Position numbers and translations under genes: made by a program
The notes under the pieces: generated by a model
Told to the model about the DNA's origin: nothing
What the model saw: the letters and a program-made list of their open reading frames with translations, nothing else
The model's database searches: none
DNA from: Perkinsus olseni
Lineage: Eukaryota > Perkinsozoa > Perkinsida
DNA length: 64,000 nucleotides
Assembly (NCBI GenBank): GCA_013115125.1
Contig: JABANN010000083.1
Span: forward strand, 1 to 64,000
Direction of reading: 5' to 3'
In this document: one piece after another, positions 47,180 through 57,029 of the stretch
How the letters are laid out: each line of letters starts with the position of its first letter
Position numbering within the stretch: the stretch's first letter is position 1

Positions 47180-48595
47180 TAGTGAACGCAGGAGGAAAAT
47201 GCTCCACCGTCTCCTTCTCTCGGTAGACAGCGGGGCCAGTGTCTGGAGTGCCACCGAGTACTGATGCCTCCTCGACTTCATCTTGGGAAGTTCAGCTCAA
47301 CGCGAGCTTCACGAAGTATCACATGTTGCTACTCATTACTGTTCACCCGAAGAATCAGTCTGGAATTTTATGACACTCTCAATCCACGAGAAAATATGGG
47401 CGCCGCGGATAATCGGGGTTAGACGGCCAGCGTGACGTCGGTGGGGTCATCGACTGTCCTAACATGTATCTGCAGCACCACCTCCGTCAGCAGGCAGTTC
47501 TGGCTGAATGTTTGGTTGTAAATAAGCCATGAGCCTCCCAGGGATTTCGCCTTTGCTTTTCTACTCATTATTGAGCGGGTGGAGTTGAGAGCGATTGCCC
47601 TGAGAATATCCACGGTCCCATGGGTCCTGGGCCATGGTGCCACTGTCCCGGTGACACCACTGGGCAGGCGCCACTGAAATGTTTCAACCAAGGTACAACA
47701 AGTAATTGTCATTTTCATGATGATGGTCTTCTTCTACCTCATAGTCCTCATCACCCAAGCTGTGGCAGCTCCAACCCCCATCCCACCCTTCCCATTCCCC
47801 AAAGGGAAATACGGTGTTGTACTACTCAGACCAACGTATCTGCGTGTCGAGGCTTCCTTCATGTACGTTCGTGCAGTACTACCCAAGCTTCACCTCAGGC
47901 TCTCTTGCGGGCCTAGTAATAGGCGTGGTACTAGATCTTCCTGGGATGGTTGGTTCGATGTTTTCCGAGGTCAACGTCGCAATTTGTTCACATCGAAGGA
48001 CTACCTGACCAGCGAGCAGTATGCGAATCTTCTCACCTTTTACGAAGCTCACTGCGGTCGGGGTAAAGGCAGCAGAGGTGATCTAGCCGTCTTCTCCAAG
48101 GACCCCAACAATGACAGGTATGCCACAAAATTGGCAGGGAGGACGATCTACCTTGAAGTGGATAGTCTGCAATGATGTTGAATCAACATTGTTGATGATT
48201 TTGATCTGGTTATGGTCACGTATTCCAGTGAGCCGATCATATTATGATACGGTCAAACACGGGTTCGTGATGAAACCAGTTGATCCTTTTTGTATTCATA
48301 TACTCATTACCAGACTTATTGAGATAGGGTGGAGGATCGAGGACCCACAATATTACAAGATATCTCTGTGACGCGACCAATCCTTATTCCGAATAAGGAA
48401 CAAGTTATTCGTGATGTTTTCTTGTGAAGTACGTATTTTACGATATCGTTTCGTTAGTCATACGTTGTGATGCTCACGCACTTCAGAGGTTCTTCGTTTT
48501 TGGTCTCTTCTGTCGCTATACCTCCTAAATGGAGAATAGTATTCTCAGAATACTCCTATCGCAGAAGGCAATCTTGGGTTGCTCGAGAGCCAGTC
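47180..48595 (+). repeat. Duplicated block A (left copy)
   Basis: Matches 57,560-58,905. From about 47,490 to the secreted-gene ATG and through its signal peptide the two blocks are almost identical, and again from about 48,185 to 48,595. Between them the mature coding region differs much more and includes in-frame indels. Confidence 0.85.
47717..48175 (+). CDS. Small secreted protein family, copy 1
   Basis: 152 aa. The signal peptide MMMVFFYLIVLITQAVAA is followed by PFPFPKGKY, YLRVEASF, a LSCG cysteine, SSWDGWFDVFRG, a second cysteine in YEAHCGRGKG, RGDLAVFSKDP and YATKLAGRTIYLE. Only these two cysteines recur across the family, so one disulfide is likely. Relative to copy 6 it has lost the IGG after KY (GVV) and carries in-frame insertions (a VLPK region and NRRGT before SSWDG). 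The upstream 250 bp contains CACTGTCCCGGTGACACCACT, shared with other copies and possibly promoter or leader sequence. Function is unknown; a secreted role is inferred from the signal peptide. Confidence 0.75.
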   Translation: MMMVFFYLIVLITQAVAAPTPIPPFPFPKGKYGVVLLRPTYLRVEASFMYVRAVLPKLHLRLSCGPSNRRGTRSSWDGWFDVFRGQRRNLFTSKDYLTSEQYANLLTFYEAHCGRGKGSRGDLAVFSKDPNNDRYATKLAGRTIYLEVDSLQ

Positions 48596-48874
48596 ATCAA
48601 TCGCGACTTCCGGGGTGTCCAGCGGGCAAAGAGGGTATTCCACCATTCGTCCATGATCGATCGGTCCACTGTTTCATCCATAACCGGTTTCGTACACGAT
48701 TGTTTCGTCCATGCGTGGTTGATTCAAAGACAAGCTTATTGTGATCTATTCGGCCACGATCTTTTCGAAGAAAAAATTATTCGTCCAATAGCGCTTCGTA
48801 CATATGAAACTGACGACACCCAAATGTTTTCTAGAGGAATAGAACCCGCGGCCTCGCGAATACGAACATGCAGT

Positions 48875-48960
48875 CTTAACCTAGCGGATTTGGTAGAGCT
48901 CCCGGCAGGTGAGTAGGTTAGCAGCCAGCGAGTTAATCATACGAGTTGAATCTCATGAAG
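48875..48960 (+). other. tRNA-like fragment
   Basis: TAGCGGATTTGGTAGAGC at 48,882-48,899 differs from a classic tRNA A-box/D-arm at only a few positions, and a weak B-box-like GAGTTGAATCTC follows at 48,943. No full cloverleaf can be folded by eye. Likely a tRNA-derived relic. Confidence 0.25.
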
Positions 48961-48990
48961 CTTTTAAAGAGGGTTCCACGGGCCAATCGA

Positions 48991-49255
48991 TGTCAAACTT
49001 GAAGCACTGATCTGCAGTATCTACACCATTTCCCGTGCAAGTTTGACACGTGAGCAGACAAGAATGACATTGTTGAATCCAATATTGACAATGAGAATTC
49101 AAGAATGTCACACCCATAATATGTCGGGTCCAAGATCGACACTGTTTAGTTCAACTTTGACAGGCCCATTTTTGTGCTATTCAAGATTGACAGTATTCCA
49201 TCCAAGAATGACTTGCGCACCCAAGATTGACAATACGCATTCAAGTTTGACACTG
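48991..49255. repeat. Cluster of CAAG-NN-TGACA words
   Basis: About ten copies of YCAAG[A/T][A/T]TGACA occur at roughly 49,038, 49,059, 49,082, 49,099, 49,130, 49,151, 49,181, 49,202, 49,221 and 49,241, spaced 17-31 bp, plus one exact inverted copy, TGTCAAACTTG, at 48,991. The spacers are unrelated, so this is not an ordinary tandem repeat. Confidence 0.7.
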
Positions 49256-50162
49256 CAACACAAAGCTTGCCCAGAGGCGCGCGGCTAGGAGTAGAGAGAT
49301 GCTCTATAGCGCGATCTATATCGTGCCATTGAACGTCATTGATGGCGCGGAGACAGATCGGACAGAAGTGGATCCCACTTAGTGGCGGATCTACGGCGTG
49401 GATTCTACGCCTGCCAGTCAGTGATGAGTGATGTCTGATCATCAGACTCTGATGATGAGTGATGAGTGCCGGTCTGATCGTTCGCGTTGACAGTGATGAT
49501 ACATCGGACCATGCGTTGGACAGAGCTGTCCGGGGGATGCTTCGCCGAACGGCAAAGCCCCGGGGAATGAGTCCCGAGTGAACCTGAGCGATGGCTAGGA
49601 CAGTCCCGTGGTTTTGTATGTTGCGGGGTCTCTACTTGGCACTTTGGGGTTCTATCTGAGGCAGTTGTGGCCCGGCTCTCTGTCTGTCTGTCCCGAGCCT
49701 GAGAACGCGGTTTGTGTAGAGCTTGACGAGAGCTTTCGATTGGTGTGCGATACAACTCGCAACTCGTTCGAATAAAAAAATGAAGGGGGGTGGGCCGGGC
49801 CCTTTTGGAGTCGGCACCCTGTAGGTGCGCTCACGTCAGTCGATCGCTCCAGAGTTCTGCTCCGCTCCCTGCAGGCACTCTTTGCACCCCTTCACAAATT
49901 CTTAGAATAAGTGATGTGCGACCTCGAATACGTTCATGGAGTCGAATTGAGATCTGAAATTTCAGCATAGCACCCTACTAGTTCCTATACACCTCTCCGC
50001 CAACGCCTATGATCTCACTCTACCGACCCACAGAAATCCAGCTCTACCTCACTTTTTCAACTCCACAAAATCTTAGCATATTATCTAAGCCTAATAATTC
50101 GACTAGTTTGTAGCGATTAGAAAATCATATCAATCGGCTCATGAGATACTCAGTAGCTTGTC
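49256..50162. other. Intergenic with a leftover flank module
   Basis: At about 49,806-49,880 lies a copy of the sequence found downstream of secreted-family copies 3 and 5 (TAGGTGCGCTCACRTCAGTCGATC, then CTCCGCTCCCTGC), without an adjoining gene copy. The rest holds short degenerate TGATGAG repeats (49,420-49,470) and no gene. Confidence 0.45.
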
Positions 50163-50520
50163 TTAGCACTGCAGAGATAAAACATCAACGAGACGCTCAG
50201 GAACAGAGTTAGTGCAACTTTTGATCACCTCAGGAGGAATTTGGGACCAGCAATGGAAAATGGCGGTTCTCAGTTCTGCCAGAGTCCGAAAAATCGGCTT
50301 GCCTCGGCCGTAGAATGTTCTCACCATGTAGCCCCAGATGTTTCCGATTGGGCTGAGGTCAGGGCTTAAGGCTGGCCACTCAACAGACGTCACTTCGCTT
50401 GCACGGAGCCGCTCAGCGGTGCTCCTGCTGCTATGGCAAGGAGCGTTGTCTTGCTGGAAGACGATACCTTGGCTTAAGGTCCTTGGGCCTTAAGCTCTTC
50501 CCAGTATGGTAAAAAATGAT
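50163..50520 (-). mobile_element. Tc1/mariner transposase remnant
   Basis: The minus-strand frame reads IVFQQDNAPCHSSRS, then VEWPALSPDLSPIGNIWG, the C-terminal part of a Tc1/mariner DDE transposase. The second catalytic Asp (QQDNAPCH) is present; the third acidic residue, normally Glu in PIENLWG, is Gly. Just upstream a tandem duplication of about 13 bp (TTAAGGCCCAAGG/TTAAGCCAAGG) breaks the frame after PYWEELKAQGP. Upstream regions are unrecognisable. Terminal inverted repeats were not found. Confidence 0.8.
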
Positions 50521-50744
50521 TGGAGAGTACAACGAACTAGTCCGCAGGGTAGGCTGCGTTGTCCTTCTGCGCGCGAGAAGTAGCGCGCAAAGAAGAAGTG
50601 CGGTATTTTTTGATTTCCATACCTTTAGACGCTCCAATGAGTATTTTCTTGCTCGGGAGAACATATAGTTTGAGAATGTTACATTCTGAATGTACTGCCA
50701 AAGATCCGGTACAATATATCTCTCCTCAGCCCCACCCCCGGCCA

Positions 50745-50872
50745 CCTGTGCACTATCATTGCGCCAAGTTTGTGCCAGAAGCGCACATTCGATGGTTTGT
50801 TTGCAGTGCTCCAGTATGAGGCTCTGTCGCATCAACTCTGTCGCGTTCTGTACAGTGAAAGATCCTCACGAA
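50745..50872 (+). repeat. 130-bp repeat, left copy
   Basis: Near-identical to 52,326-52,440: CTATCATTGCGCCAAGTTTG through GCTCTGTCGCATCA to CGCGTTCTGTACAGTG. It is non-coding as far as I can see and marks a segmental duplication boundary within the secreted-gene array. Confidence 0.8.
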
Positions 50873-51534
50873 ACACTGACGATCTGGGTTTACTCTAATG
50901 CTTACTGTTATTGTCCTTTACTGATGAGTGGAATGAAAGTACTGAGGTCACCGAACTCTGTTCACCGTACGAAAATCGCGCGGATTCCAATAATTTGTGC
51001 GGCGTCCTTCTGCTACATATAGTATGCGGATCCTGAGAGATCACAGCCATAGATTGGAACCAGTCTCTGATTTTGTGATACAAGATTCAGAGCAGACTCC
51101 GGCGCCATGTCTCTACGGCGTACGAATTGAGAGGGGATGGGGAGATGTGAGACGCGACTCACTCTGTGCATGTCTGAAGCTGGCCATACACGGCTACAAG
51201 GGGCGCTACAGTGACATCCATGTCTTTTGTAACATCTATCCACTAAGTGAGAACGAGTCGGTACTCTTAGAGCATCAACACCGCTGATACTTACTACTAC
51301 TTGGAGTCCTAGTCTAGGGCCCCTTAGCCCGAGACGGACGCTCAACGCTCACGTCACGTCATTTGCGTGCATGCGCATGCGTTCTAGGTTGCGCTATGGG
51401 TCCCCCTTTCGCCGACCTCCTCTCGGGTGCATTCTCGGCTCCCTTCGAGACCTGCCTCGAACAGCCCCATTCTACTGAGTTACAGTGCCGGAACCAGCTG
51501 GGTTATACGTAGGCTACTAGTTGAACCTATCATT

Positions 51535-51966
51535 ATGATTTTCCTTTATCTCATGCTGCTACTCAATGCCCTGTCTGTAGAAGGGGGGCTCCCCGTGCCA
51601 TTTCCCCAAGGGAGATACATTGGAGAACTATGGTTCCCCTATCTGCGCATCGAGACGAACTTTGTGAATAACGGGGAAGTACATAAGGTGGATTTCAGCA
51701 TGAGCTGCGAGCTCCAGAGAAAGCCTTTTTCTGTGAGCTTCGATATCGTTCGTGTGAACGGGACCTCGGATTCGTTTGTGTACAAATAATATCGTAAATT
51801 CGGGTCACAGTATATCTATATCCTCTCACACTTCGCTTTCTATTGGGATCGAGGTCAAGCTCGAATTGGTGACTTGGCCGTGTACTCCAAGGCTCCCTCG
51901 TTTTTCGGCTACACCACCAACTTGGAGAACGACACCATTCTTCTCCTCCACTCACCTTGCTCATAG
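51535..51966 (+). pseudogene. Small secreted protein family, copy 2, with in-frame TAA
   Basis: The signal peptide MIFLYLMLLLNALSVEG is followed by PVPFPQGRYIGE, YLRIETNFV and a single MSCE cysteine. The frame meets TAA at 51,787-51,789 after 84 codons. It then stays open in the same frame for 58 more codons to TAG at 51,964, and this part still carries family motifs: IGDLAVYSKA and GYTTNLENDTILLL. Apart from the stop, the second cysteine region (AHC) has become AFY. Either a nonsense-broken copy that is otherwise well preserved, or a gene read through. It pairs with copy 4 as the first gene of a duplicated two-gene unit. Confidence 0.75.
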
Positions 51967-52325
51967 ATGAATTTTGATGGAGTTAACGGCATTGCTTGAT
52001 TGTTTTGATGGTGGATGAGACCTGGACCAGGGCTCCTGGGCAGCGGTGTTACTGACAGTGATTTTCTATGCTCGAATGAGTCGTTGGACGGTCCACAACT
52101 TCGTGGAGGTCCAACTTGGACCTCCACGAAATAGTGGATTCCGTAAAATAGTTTATATAAAGGAGATCGATGGACTGTTTTGTGTGTGCACACATCAGTC
52201 GGCCGATCTCTGCAGTTTACCGATTCTATCAGTCCTCCTCTTTTGATGTATCGGATACTATCGGGCGGTTTCAAAGGCCTTTTACAGTGTTGGTCGGAGA
52301 AGTTGTCTTATCGTCCCTTTCGGAC

Positions 52326-52440
52326 CTCACTATCATTGCGCCAAGTTTGTGCCAGAAGCGCACATTCTATGGCCTGTTTGCAGTGCTCCAGTATGAGGCT
52401 CTGTCGCATCAGCTCTGTCGCGTTCTGTACAGTGGGAGGT
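52326..52440 (+). repeat. 130-bp repeat, right copy
   Basis: Partner of 50,745-50,872. Beyond it, 52,545-53,150 resembles 54,735-55,340, another repeated intergenic block (GAGTATGCGCAGCACTTCCCC, then CATGCACGCCAGTTCAAGAC). Confidence 0.8.
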
Positions 52441-53170
52441 CTCCATGCACCAATAATGATCTGAGCTTCCTCTAATTTTCACTGTCATCGTCCTCTATCG
52501 GAGAATCCTCGAGAAATTATGTCACCGAATTCTGTTCACCCCACGGAGTATGCGCAGCACTTCCCCTAAGAACAACTTCGGATGTGGGTATTTGAGATGG
52601 GGCCCAGAAAATGATAGAACCGACTCGAGATGGGGTTTATCGATAACGAGAATCCATAGCGTAATCTAGCCTGGCGTGAGTCCTAGCTTACTGACAGTAA
52701 GTTACTGTGGCATGTCTACTCATGCACGCCAGTTCAAGACGCAGGATGATGTCAGATAGTTACCTGAGACCAATGATATGCAGTAGGAGTAAACGTGAGT
52801 ACAGCGACGAGATAGTCTAACAGTACTGAGCCGGGTGCTACCCATCCCTTAGGCGCCATCATAATGTAAGAGATAGGCCTAACATTCTTTTATGGTAGCG
52901 AAACGGGCGCGTACGAACGAGTCCCGCTGATCGTTGGAGGAAACAGTCGCAGCCCATCAGCTGAAATAGACAGAATAAGCTTCAATTTCCAATGAACTCA
53001 CTCACTAGGTCCATGCTAGGTGTTGTTGTTGAGTCAACCAGTGCGGGTGTTACTAATTGCTGGTAGTTACTTGATGCCTCTGTCCCGGTGCCGCCACTAG
53101 CCACTCGGCGCCTGGCACGCGCGCTGAAAGAGGTTTCGACTAAAGCGCGATACTACTTGTTATTTTCACG

Positions 53171-53584
53171 ATGCTTCTCTTCTGCCTGATAGTACTCGCC
53201 ACTCAAGCTGTCCAAGGCCAACCAACCTTCCCGTTTCCCCAAGGGAGATACATTGGCGGACTGCTTGCACGCTACCTACGTGTCGATGTTAACTTCGTGA
53301 CCGCTTTCGAAATACCCAGGGTTCGTCTTAGTATCTCTTGCGGGTCTAGCAGAGATTCCTGGGACGGTTGGTTCGATATCGACAGAGGTATGCCAGGCAA
53401 TTTGTTCAAATTGAAGGACTACCAGACAGGCGACAAGTATGCGGAGCTTCTCGCTTTCTACGACGCTCACTGCGGCCGAGCTCCAGGCAAGAAAGGTGAC
53501 CTAGCCCTCTTCACCAAGGACCTCCACTTGGGCCAATATGCCACCAGATTGGGGAATGATAGGATCTTCCTTTACCCCGCGTGA
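53171..53584 (+). CDS. Small secreted protein family, copy 3
   Basis: Intact, 137 aa. The signal peptide MLLFCLIVLATQAVQG is followed by FPFPQGRYIGG, YLRVDVNFV, SISCGSSRDSWDGWFDIDRG, NLFKLKDYQTGDKY, FYDAHCGRAPGKKGDLALF and YATRLGNDRIFLY. This is the cleanest version of the family. The upstream GCCACTAGCC...GGTTTCGACTAAAGCGCGATAC is shared with copy 5. No transmembrane segment follows the signal peptide. Function is unknown. Confidence 0.8.
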   Translation: MLLFCLIVLATQAVQGQPTFPFPQGRYIGGLLARYLRVDVNFVTAFEIPRVRLSISCGSSRDSWDGWFDIDRGMPGNLFKLKDYQTGDKYAELLAFYDAHCGRAPGKKGDLALFTKDLHLGQYATRLGNDRIFLYPA

Positions 53585-53784
53585 AGTGTCTCAGGAGCGT
53601 CGGTTGAGTTCATGATGACGTGAATGTCACTTGATTAGCACTCGAGTCCATTTTCGATGAACGACGGTCGGTGATGTTTGTATCACGATCCTTGTATATG
53701 TCGTCTGAGGCGAGGAAAATCATATATTCTCTCTGTCGTCTTTCATTGAGATCGTTAACATTCATGGTGTCCTCGGGGTTCAGC

Positions 53785-54030
53785 GCGCCTTTGTAGGTGC
53801 GCTCACATCAGTCGATCACTGCAGAGTTCCACTCCGCTCCCTGCGGCCATTCTTTGTTTTTCGGATCGCACTGGGTTGTCTTCGATGCCCAACGTGGCGC
53901 TGAGAGACCAGTGGTCTCAGACCAGTGAATTCCGATCTCGTCGTTGATAATCGCTACTGGTTCCGCTGCCGCTGTACCGAGTATGTGCTGTATACAGTAC
54001 TCGAGTCGAATCGATAGCATGGAAGGAGTC
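53785..54030 (+). repeat. 3' flank module of copy 3
   Basis: TGTAGGTGCGCTCACATCAGTCGATC, then GTTCCGCTGCCGCTGTACCG. Related modules occur at 49,806 (partial), 55,990 and 59,540. Confidence 0.65.
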
Positions 54031-54494
54031 TCCAGCGAAAGGTACAGAGTTTCTTTCGTCCGCTATGTCGCGTTCTGTCTAGAGGGGGTCTTACGCAACG
54101 CCATTTGCTTCAGCCTCGTTTCTTGGATTTCGGGATAAGTTCACCTTTAATAGAAACTCGGTTCATCAGTGACTTGGACTAGTCGCTCTAGCCGGACTGA
54201 CACAGCATTAAACCACAATGTGCAGGAAGCAACACGCGTGTCCTCGATCAGGGGATCGATATTCCTCTGTCAGCTACTCAGACCCATTGCGACATTGCAT
54301 TAGTGTATACAGGGCGCGTGCTTTGGCTCAACTGAAATTCCCTTCAGGTCAGTTGAGTTACTCAACTTGAGTATCCCCAGTGTAAGCTACAATGGGGATA
54401 CTGAACTGGAGTGACAGTTTGAACGTTAGAGTCTGCAAAGAGTCCTTCTACTGATCCTTCCTAGGTACAACGTTGATTGCTTGTCGAGTCCATC

Positions 54495-54677
54495 ATGATG
54501 ATACTCGTTTACCTCACCCTACTCCTCACCCAAGCTACTGAAGGCATCCTCCGTGTACCATTCCCTAAGGGGAGACACATCGGTGGAATCAGCCAACCCT
54601 ACCTGCGTATTGATACTATCTTCGTGAGCCTTGACGAAGCGCAAAAGGTTAATCTCAGTGTTAACCTTATCTTCTAG
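54495..54677 (+). pseudogene. Small secreted protein family, copy 4, truncated
   Basis: MMILVYLTLLLTQATEG is followed by VPFPKGRHIGG, YLRIDTIFVSL and VNLSVNLIF, then TAG at 54,675. The next 60 bp has no family motifs, and the intergenic repeat follows, so the 3' half of the gene is deleted. The signal peptide and first 40 mature residues are otherwise well kept. Sequence and position mark it as the counterpart of copy 2. Confidence 0.75.
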
Positions 54678-55354
54678 CTCTTTCGTCCCGGTTTGACCAT
54701 TGATAAAACCCTCCGGGATTTACCTCAGTAGGAGTATGCGCAGCACTTCCCCTTGAAAACACTTCTGGATGAGGGCATTCGAGATGGGGCTCAGAAATTA
54801 TAAACCCGGCCGGAGATGAGCTCCTCGATGATGAGAATCTCTAGCGTTATCTAGCCTAGCGTGAATTCTAGCTAAGTGTGGCACGTATACTCATGCACGC
54901 CAGTTCAAGACGTAGTATGATGTCTGACTGAGACCAATGATATGCAGTAGGAGTGAAGGTAAGTGCAGCGCTGACAGTCTAACCGCTGAGTAGTACTGGA
55001 CCGGGAGCTAAATAGATCTTTGGCGCTTTTACAGTGCAAGAGATAATAGCCCTAACACTTTTCCATGGTAGTGACATGGGCGCGTACGTACGCGTACGAG
55101 TCTCGGCCACGCATTAGTTGTTACTGAAACAGTAGCCGCCCATTGGCTGAAATTGACTGAGAGAAGCTTCTATTCCCATTATACTCAACCGCTTGGTACA
55201 TCCCAGGTGTTGTTCAGTCGAACAGAGTAGGTTTTGCTACTACTAACAGGTAGCTACAAGTTGTCACTGTCCCGGTAACGCCACTAGCCATCCGGCTAGT
55301 GGCACGCGCCCTTGAAGAGGTTTCGACTCAAGCGCAATACCAATTGTCATTTTC

Positions 55355-55784
55355 ATGATGATGCTCTTCTTCTACCTTGTAGTACTCATCGCCCAAGCTG
55401 TGGAAGGCCAACCTCCCATCCAACCCTTCCCATTCCCCCAAGGGAGATACGTTGGTGGACAACTATCACCCTACCTGCGTATCGAGACTAACTTCGTGAC
55501 AGTCAGGAAAGTGCCCAGGGTTCATCTCAGGATCTCTTGCGGATGTAATAGAGATTCCTGGGATGGTCGGTTCGATGTCGGTAGAGGTAGACTTGCCAAT
55601 CTGTTCATCTTGAAGGACTGCCCGACAGGCCGCAAGTATGCGGGCCTTCTCGCCTTTTACAACTCCCACTGCGGTCGACCTTCTGGCAGAAGAGGTGATC
55701 TAGGCGTCTTTTCTAGCGACGCCCACTCGACACAAGTATGCCACCAAATTGGGGAAGGATACGATCGTCCTTTACTCGGCGTGA
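55355..55784 (+). pseudogene. Small secreted protein family, copy 5, one-base frameshift near the end
   Basis: The signal peptide MMMLFFYLVVLIAQAVEG is followed by PFPFPQGRYVGG, YLRIETNFV, RISCGCNRDSWDGRFDVG, FYNSHCGRPSGRRGDLGVF. At about 55,733-55,741 (ACACAAGTATGCC) the frame shifts by one base: the expected YATKLGKDTIVLYSA and its TGA (55,782-55,784) are in the next frame. Read unshifted, the frame continues with unrelated sequence to 55,969. The remainder is intact, so the indel is recent, or is a sequencing error. The gene is the counterpart of copy 3. Confidence 0.75.
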
Positions 55785-55984
55785 GATCCCTTAGTGGCTG
55801 CAGTGATGTTGATGATACAGTGAATGTTACTCCATCATCACTCAAGTCGAGAACGGATGAACGGTGGTCGGTGATGTTTGTATCACGGTTCGCGAACGTG
55901 TTTCCTGAGCTCGAGATACTCATGTATTTCATCTTTATTTTTCATCGAGACTATCAAACATTCATGTAGCCCTCGGCATTTAGC

Positions 55985-56220
55985 GCTGCTTCGTAGGTGC
56001 GCTTACATTAGTCGATCGCTGCAGACTTCTACACCGATCCTTGTGACCGCTTTTTACACATCGGATCGCACTGGGTTGTCTTAGACCCAGCATAGTGTTG
56101 AGAGATCGGTGATCTTCGATCTCATCGTTGACAAATCCCCGTTTTTGGTTTCACTACCATTGTACCGAGAATGTGCTGCATACAGTGCTCAAATCGTGGA
56201 GATAGCGTGGAGGGTTTGTG
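55985..56220 (+). repeat. 3' flank module of copy 5
   Basis: CGTAGGTGCGCTTACATTAGTCGATC and a following GTTTCACTACCATTGTACCG region, matching the module after copy 3. Confidence 0.65.
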
Positions 56221-56571
56221 GGGTCTTCAGCAAGAGTTACAGTCTCTTTCGTATCCGTTGTGTTTGGTTCTGAGACGGAACCTTCGTCTGCAGGGGATCT
56301 CACACGGGACCAAAAGCTTTTGCCCCGTTTCGAGGATTTTGGGGTAAGTTCACTTTGATAAAAACTGTGAAAACTCAGAACGAGGTCTCATTGGGGCAGG
56401 CTGCTCGGAGGAGGGAGCAGCAGAAGGATGGATGCTGTTGACTAGCCTTCATCGGGAAATTAAGTGGTAAAATTTGTCTCGTGTTAATTGAAGTTCAAAC
56501 TGGTTCTGTTTGACGGTCAGTTTTCAAGTAGAGATGCTCTACTACACCTTTTAAATTCCCATTCCGCGATC

Positions 56572-56720
56572 AGTAAGATCAATTTCGCAGGGCGGGCGGT
56601 CACCCGCGCCAAGATATGCCTTAGTAAGATCAATTTCGCCAGCGCGCGCGATAGTACGATCAATTCCGCCAGCGCGCGTGATAGTACAATCAATTTCGCC
56701 GGCATACCCGAAGTTAGTTC
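56572..56720. repeat. 32-bp tandem repeat
   Basis: Four copies of AGTA[AC][GA]ATCAATTYCGC(CAGCGCGCG) begin near 56,572, 56,623, 56,654 and 56,686; the last three are about 32 bp apart. The unit has a CGCGCG core. An open frame across it is a by-product of the repeat. Confidence 0.8.
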
Positions 56721-56962
56721 AAATTCGACGAAATGCGGAAATCAATTCCGCTGGTAGTAGATTCTACTTCGCTGTAGTGACGGATTCTGACGTCCGACTG
56801 TTGTAGGCTGGCCGTTTCGCCTATCATGATGCAAAATCCAAGTCACAAAGCTGATGATGAGAGCTACCTATTTTCAGTCCTTGGCATTCCATCATTCAGT
56901 CCATCATTTTTAGCCCTTGTTTTCAGTTTCAAATTATTCCGTCGAACCTGAATCAGCCTTGG

Positions 56963-56988
56963 GTACCGGGGGTCCGGACCCCCGGTAC
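56963..56988. repeat. 26-bp perfect palindrome
   Basis: GTACCGGGGGTCC at 56,963-56,975 is followed directly by its exact reverse complement at 56,976-56,988, with no spacer. Outside it, CCTTGG and CAAGG extend the symmetry loosely. Confidence 0.9.
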
Positions 56989-57029
56989 GAATCAAGGGAA
57001 ATTAACGTGCAAAAATGGGGATACTGACG

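Noticed and set aside
47419-47718. Minus-strand open frame of 99 codons, repeated almost unchanged at 57,755-58,057
   Set aside because: Its conservation is explained by the recent duplication of the whole block; it overlaps the leader and start of the secreted gene, and its 3' part differs between copies by shifts.
48991-49255. CRISPR array
   Set aside because: The repeated word is only about 11 bp, degenerate, irregularly spaced, and the genome is eukaryotic.
49146-49834. Overlapping minus-strand frames near 49.1-49.8 kb
   Set aside because: They cover the CAAG-TGACA cluster, degenerate TGATGAG repeats and a flank module; none looks like protein.
56488-56757. Open frame across the 32-bp repeat (INFASARDST units)
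   Set aside because: The repeat length is not a multiple of three throughout and the frame is a by-product of the tandem repeat.
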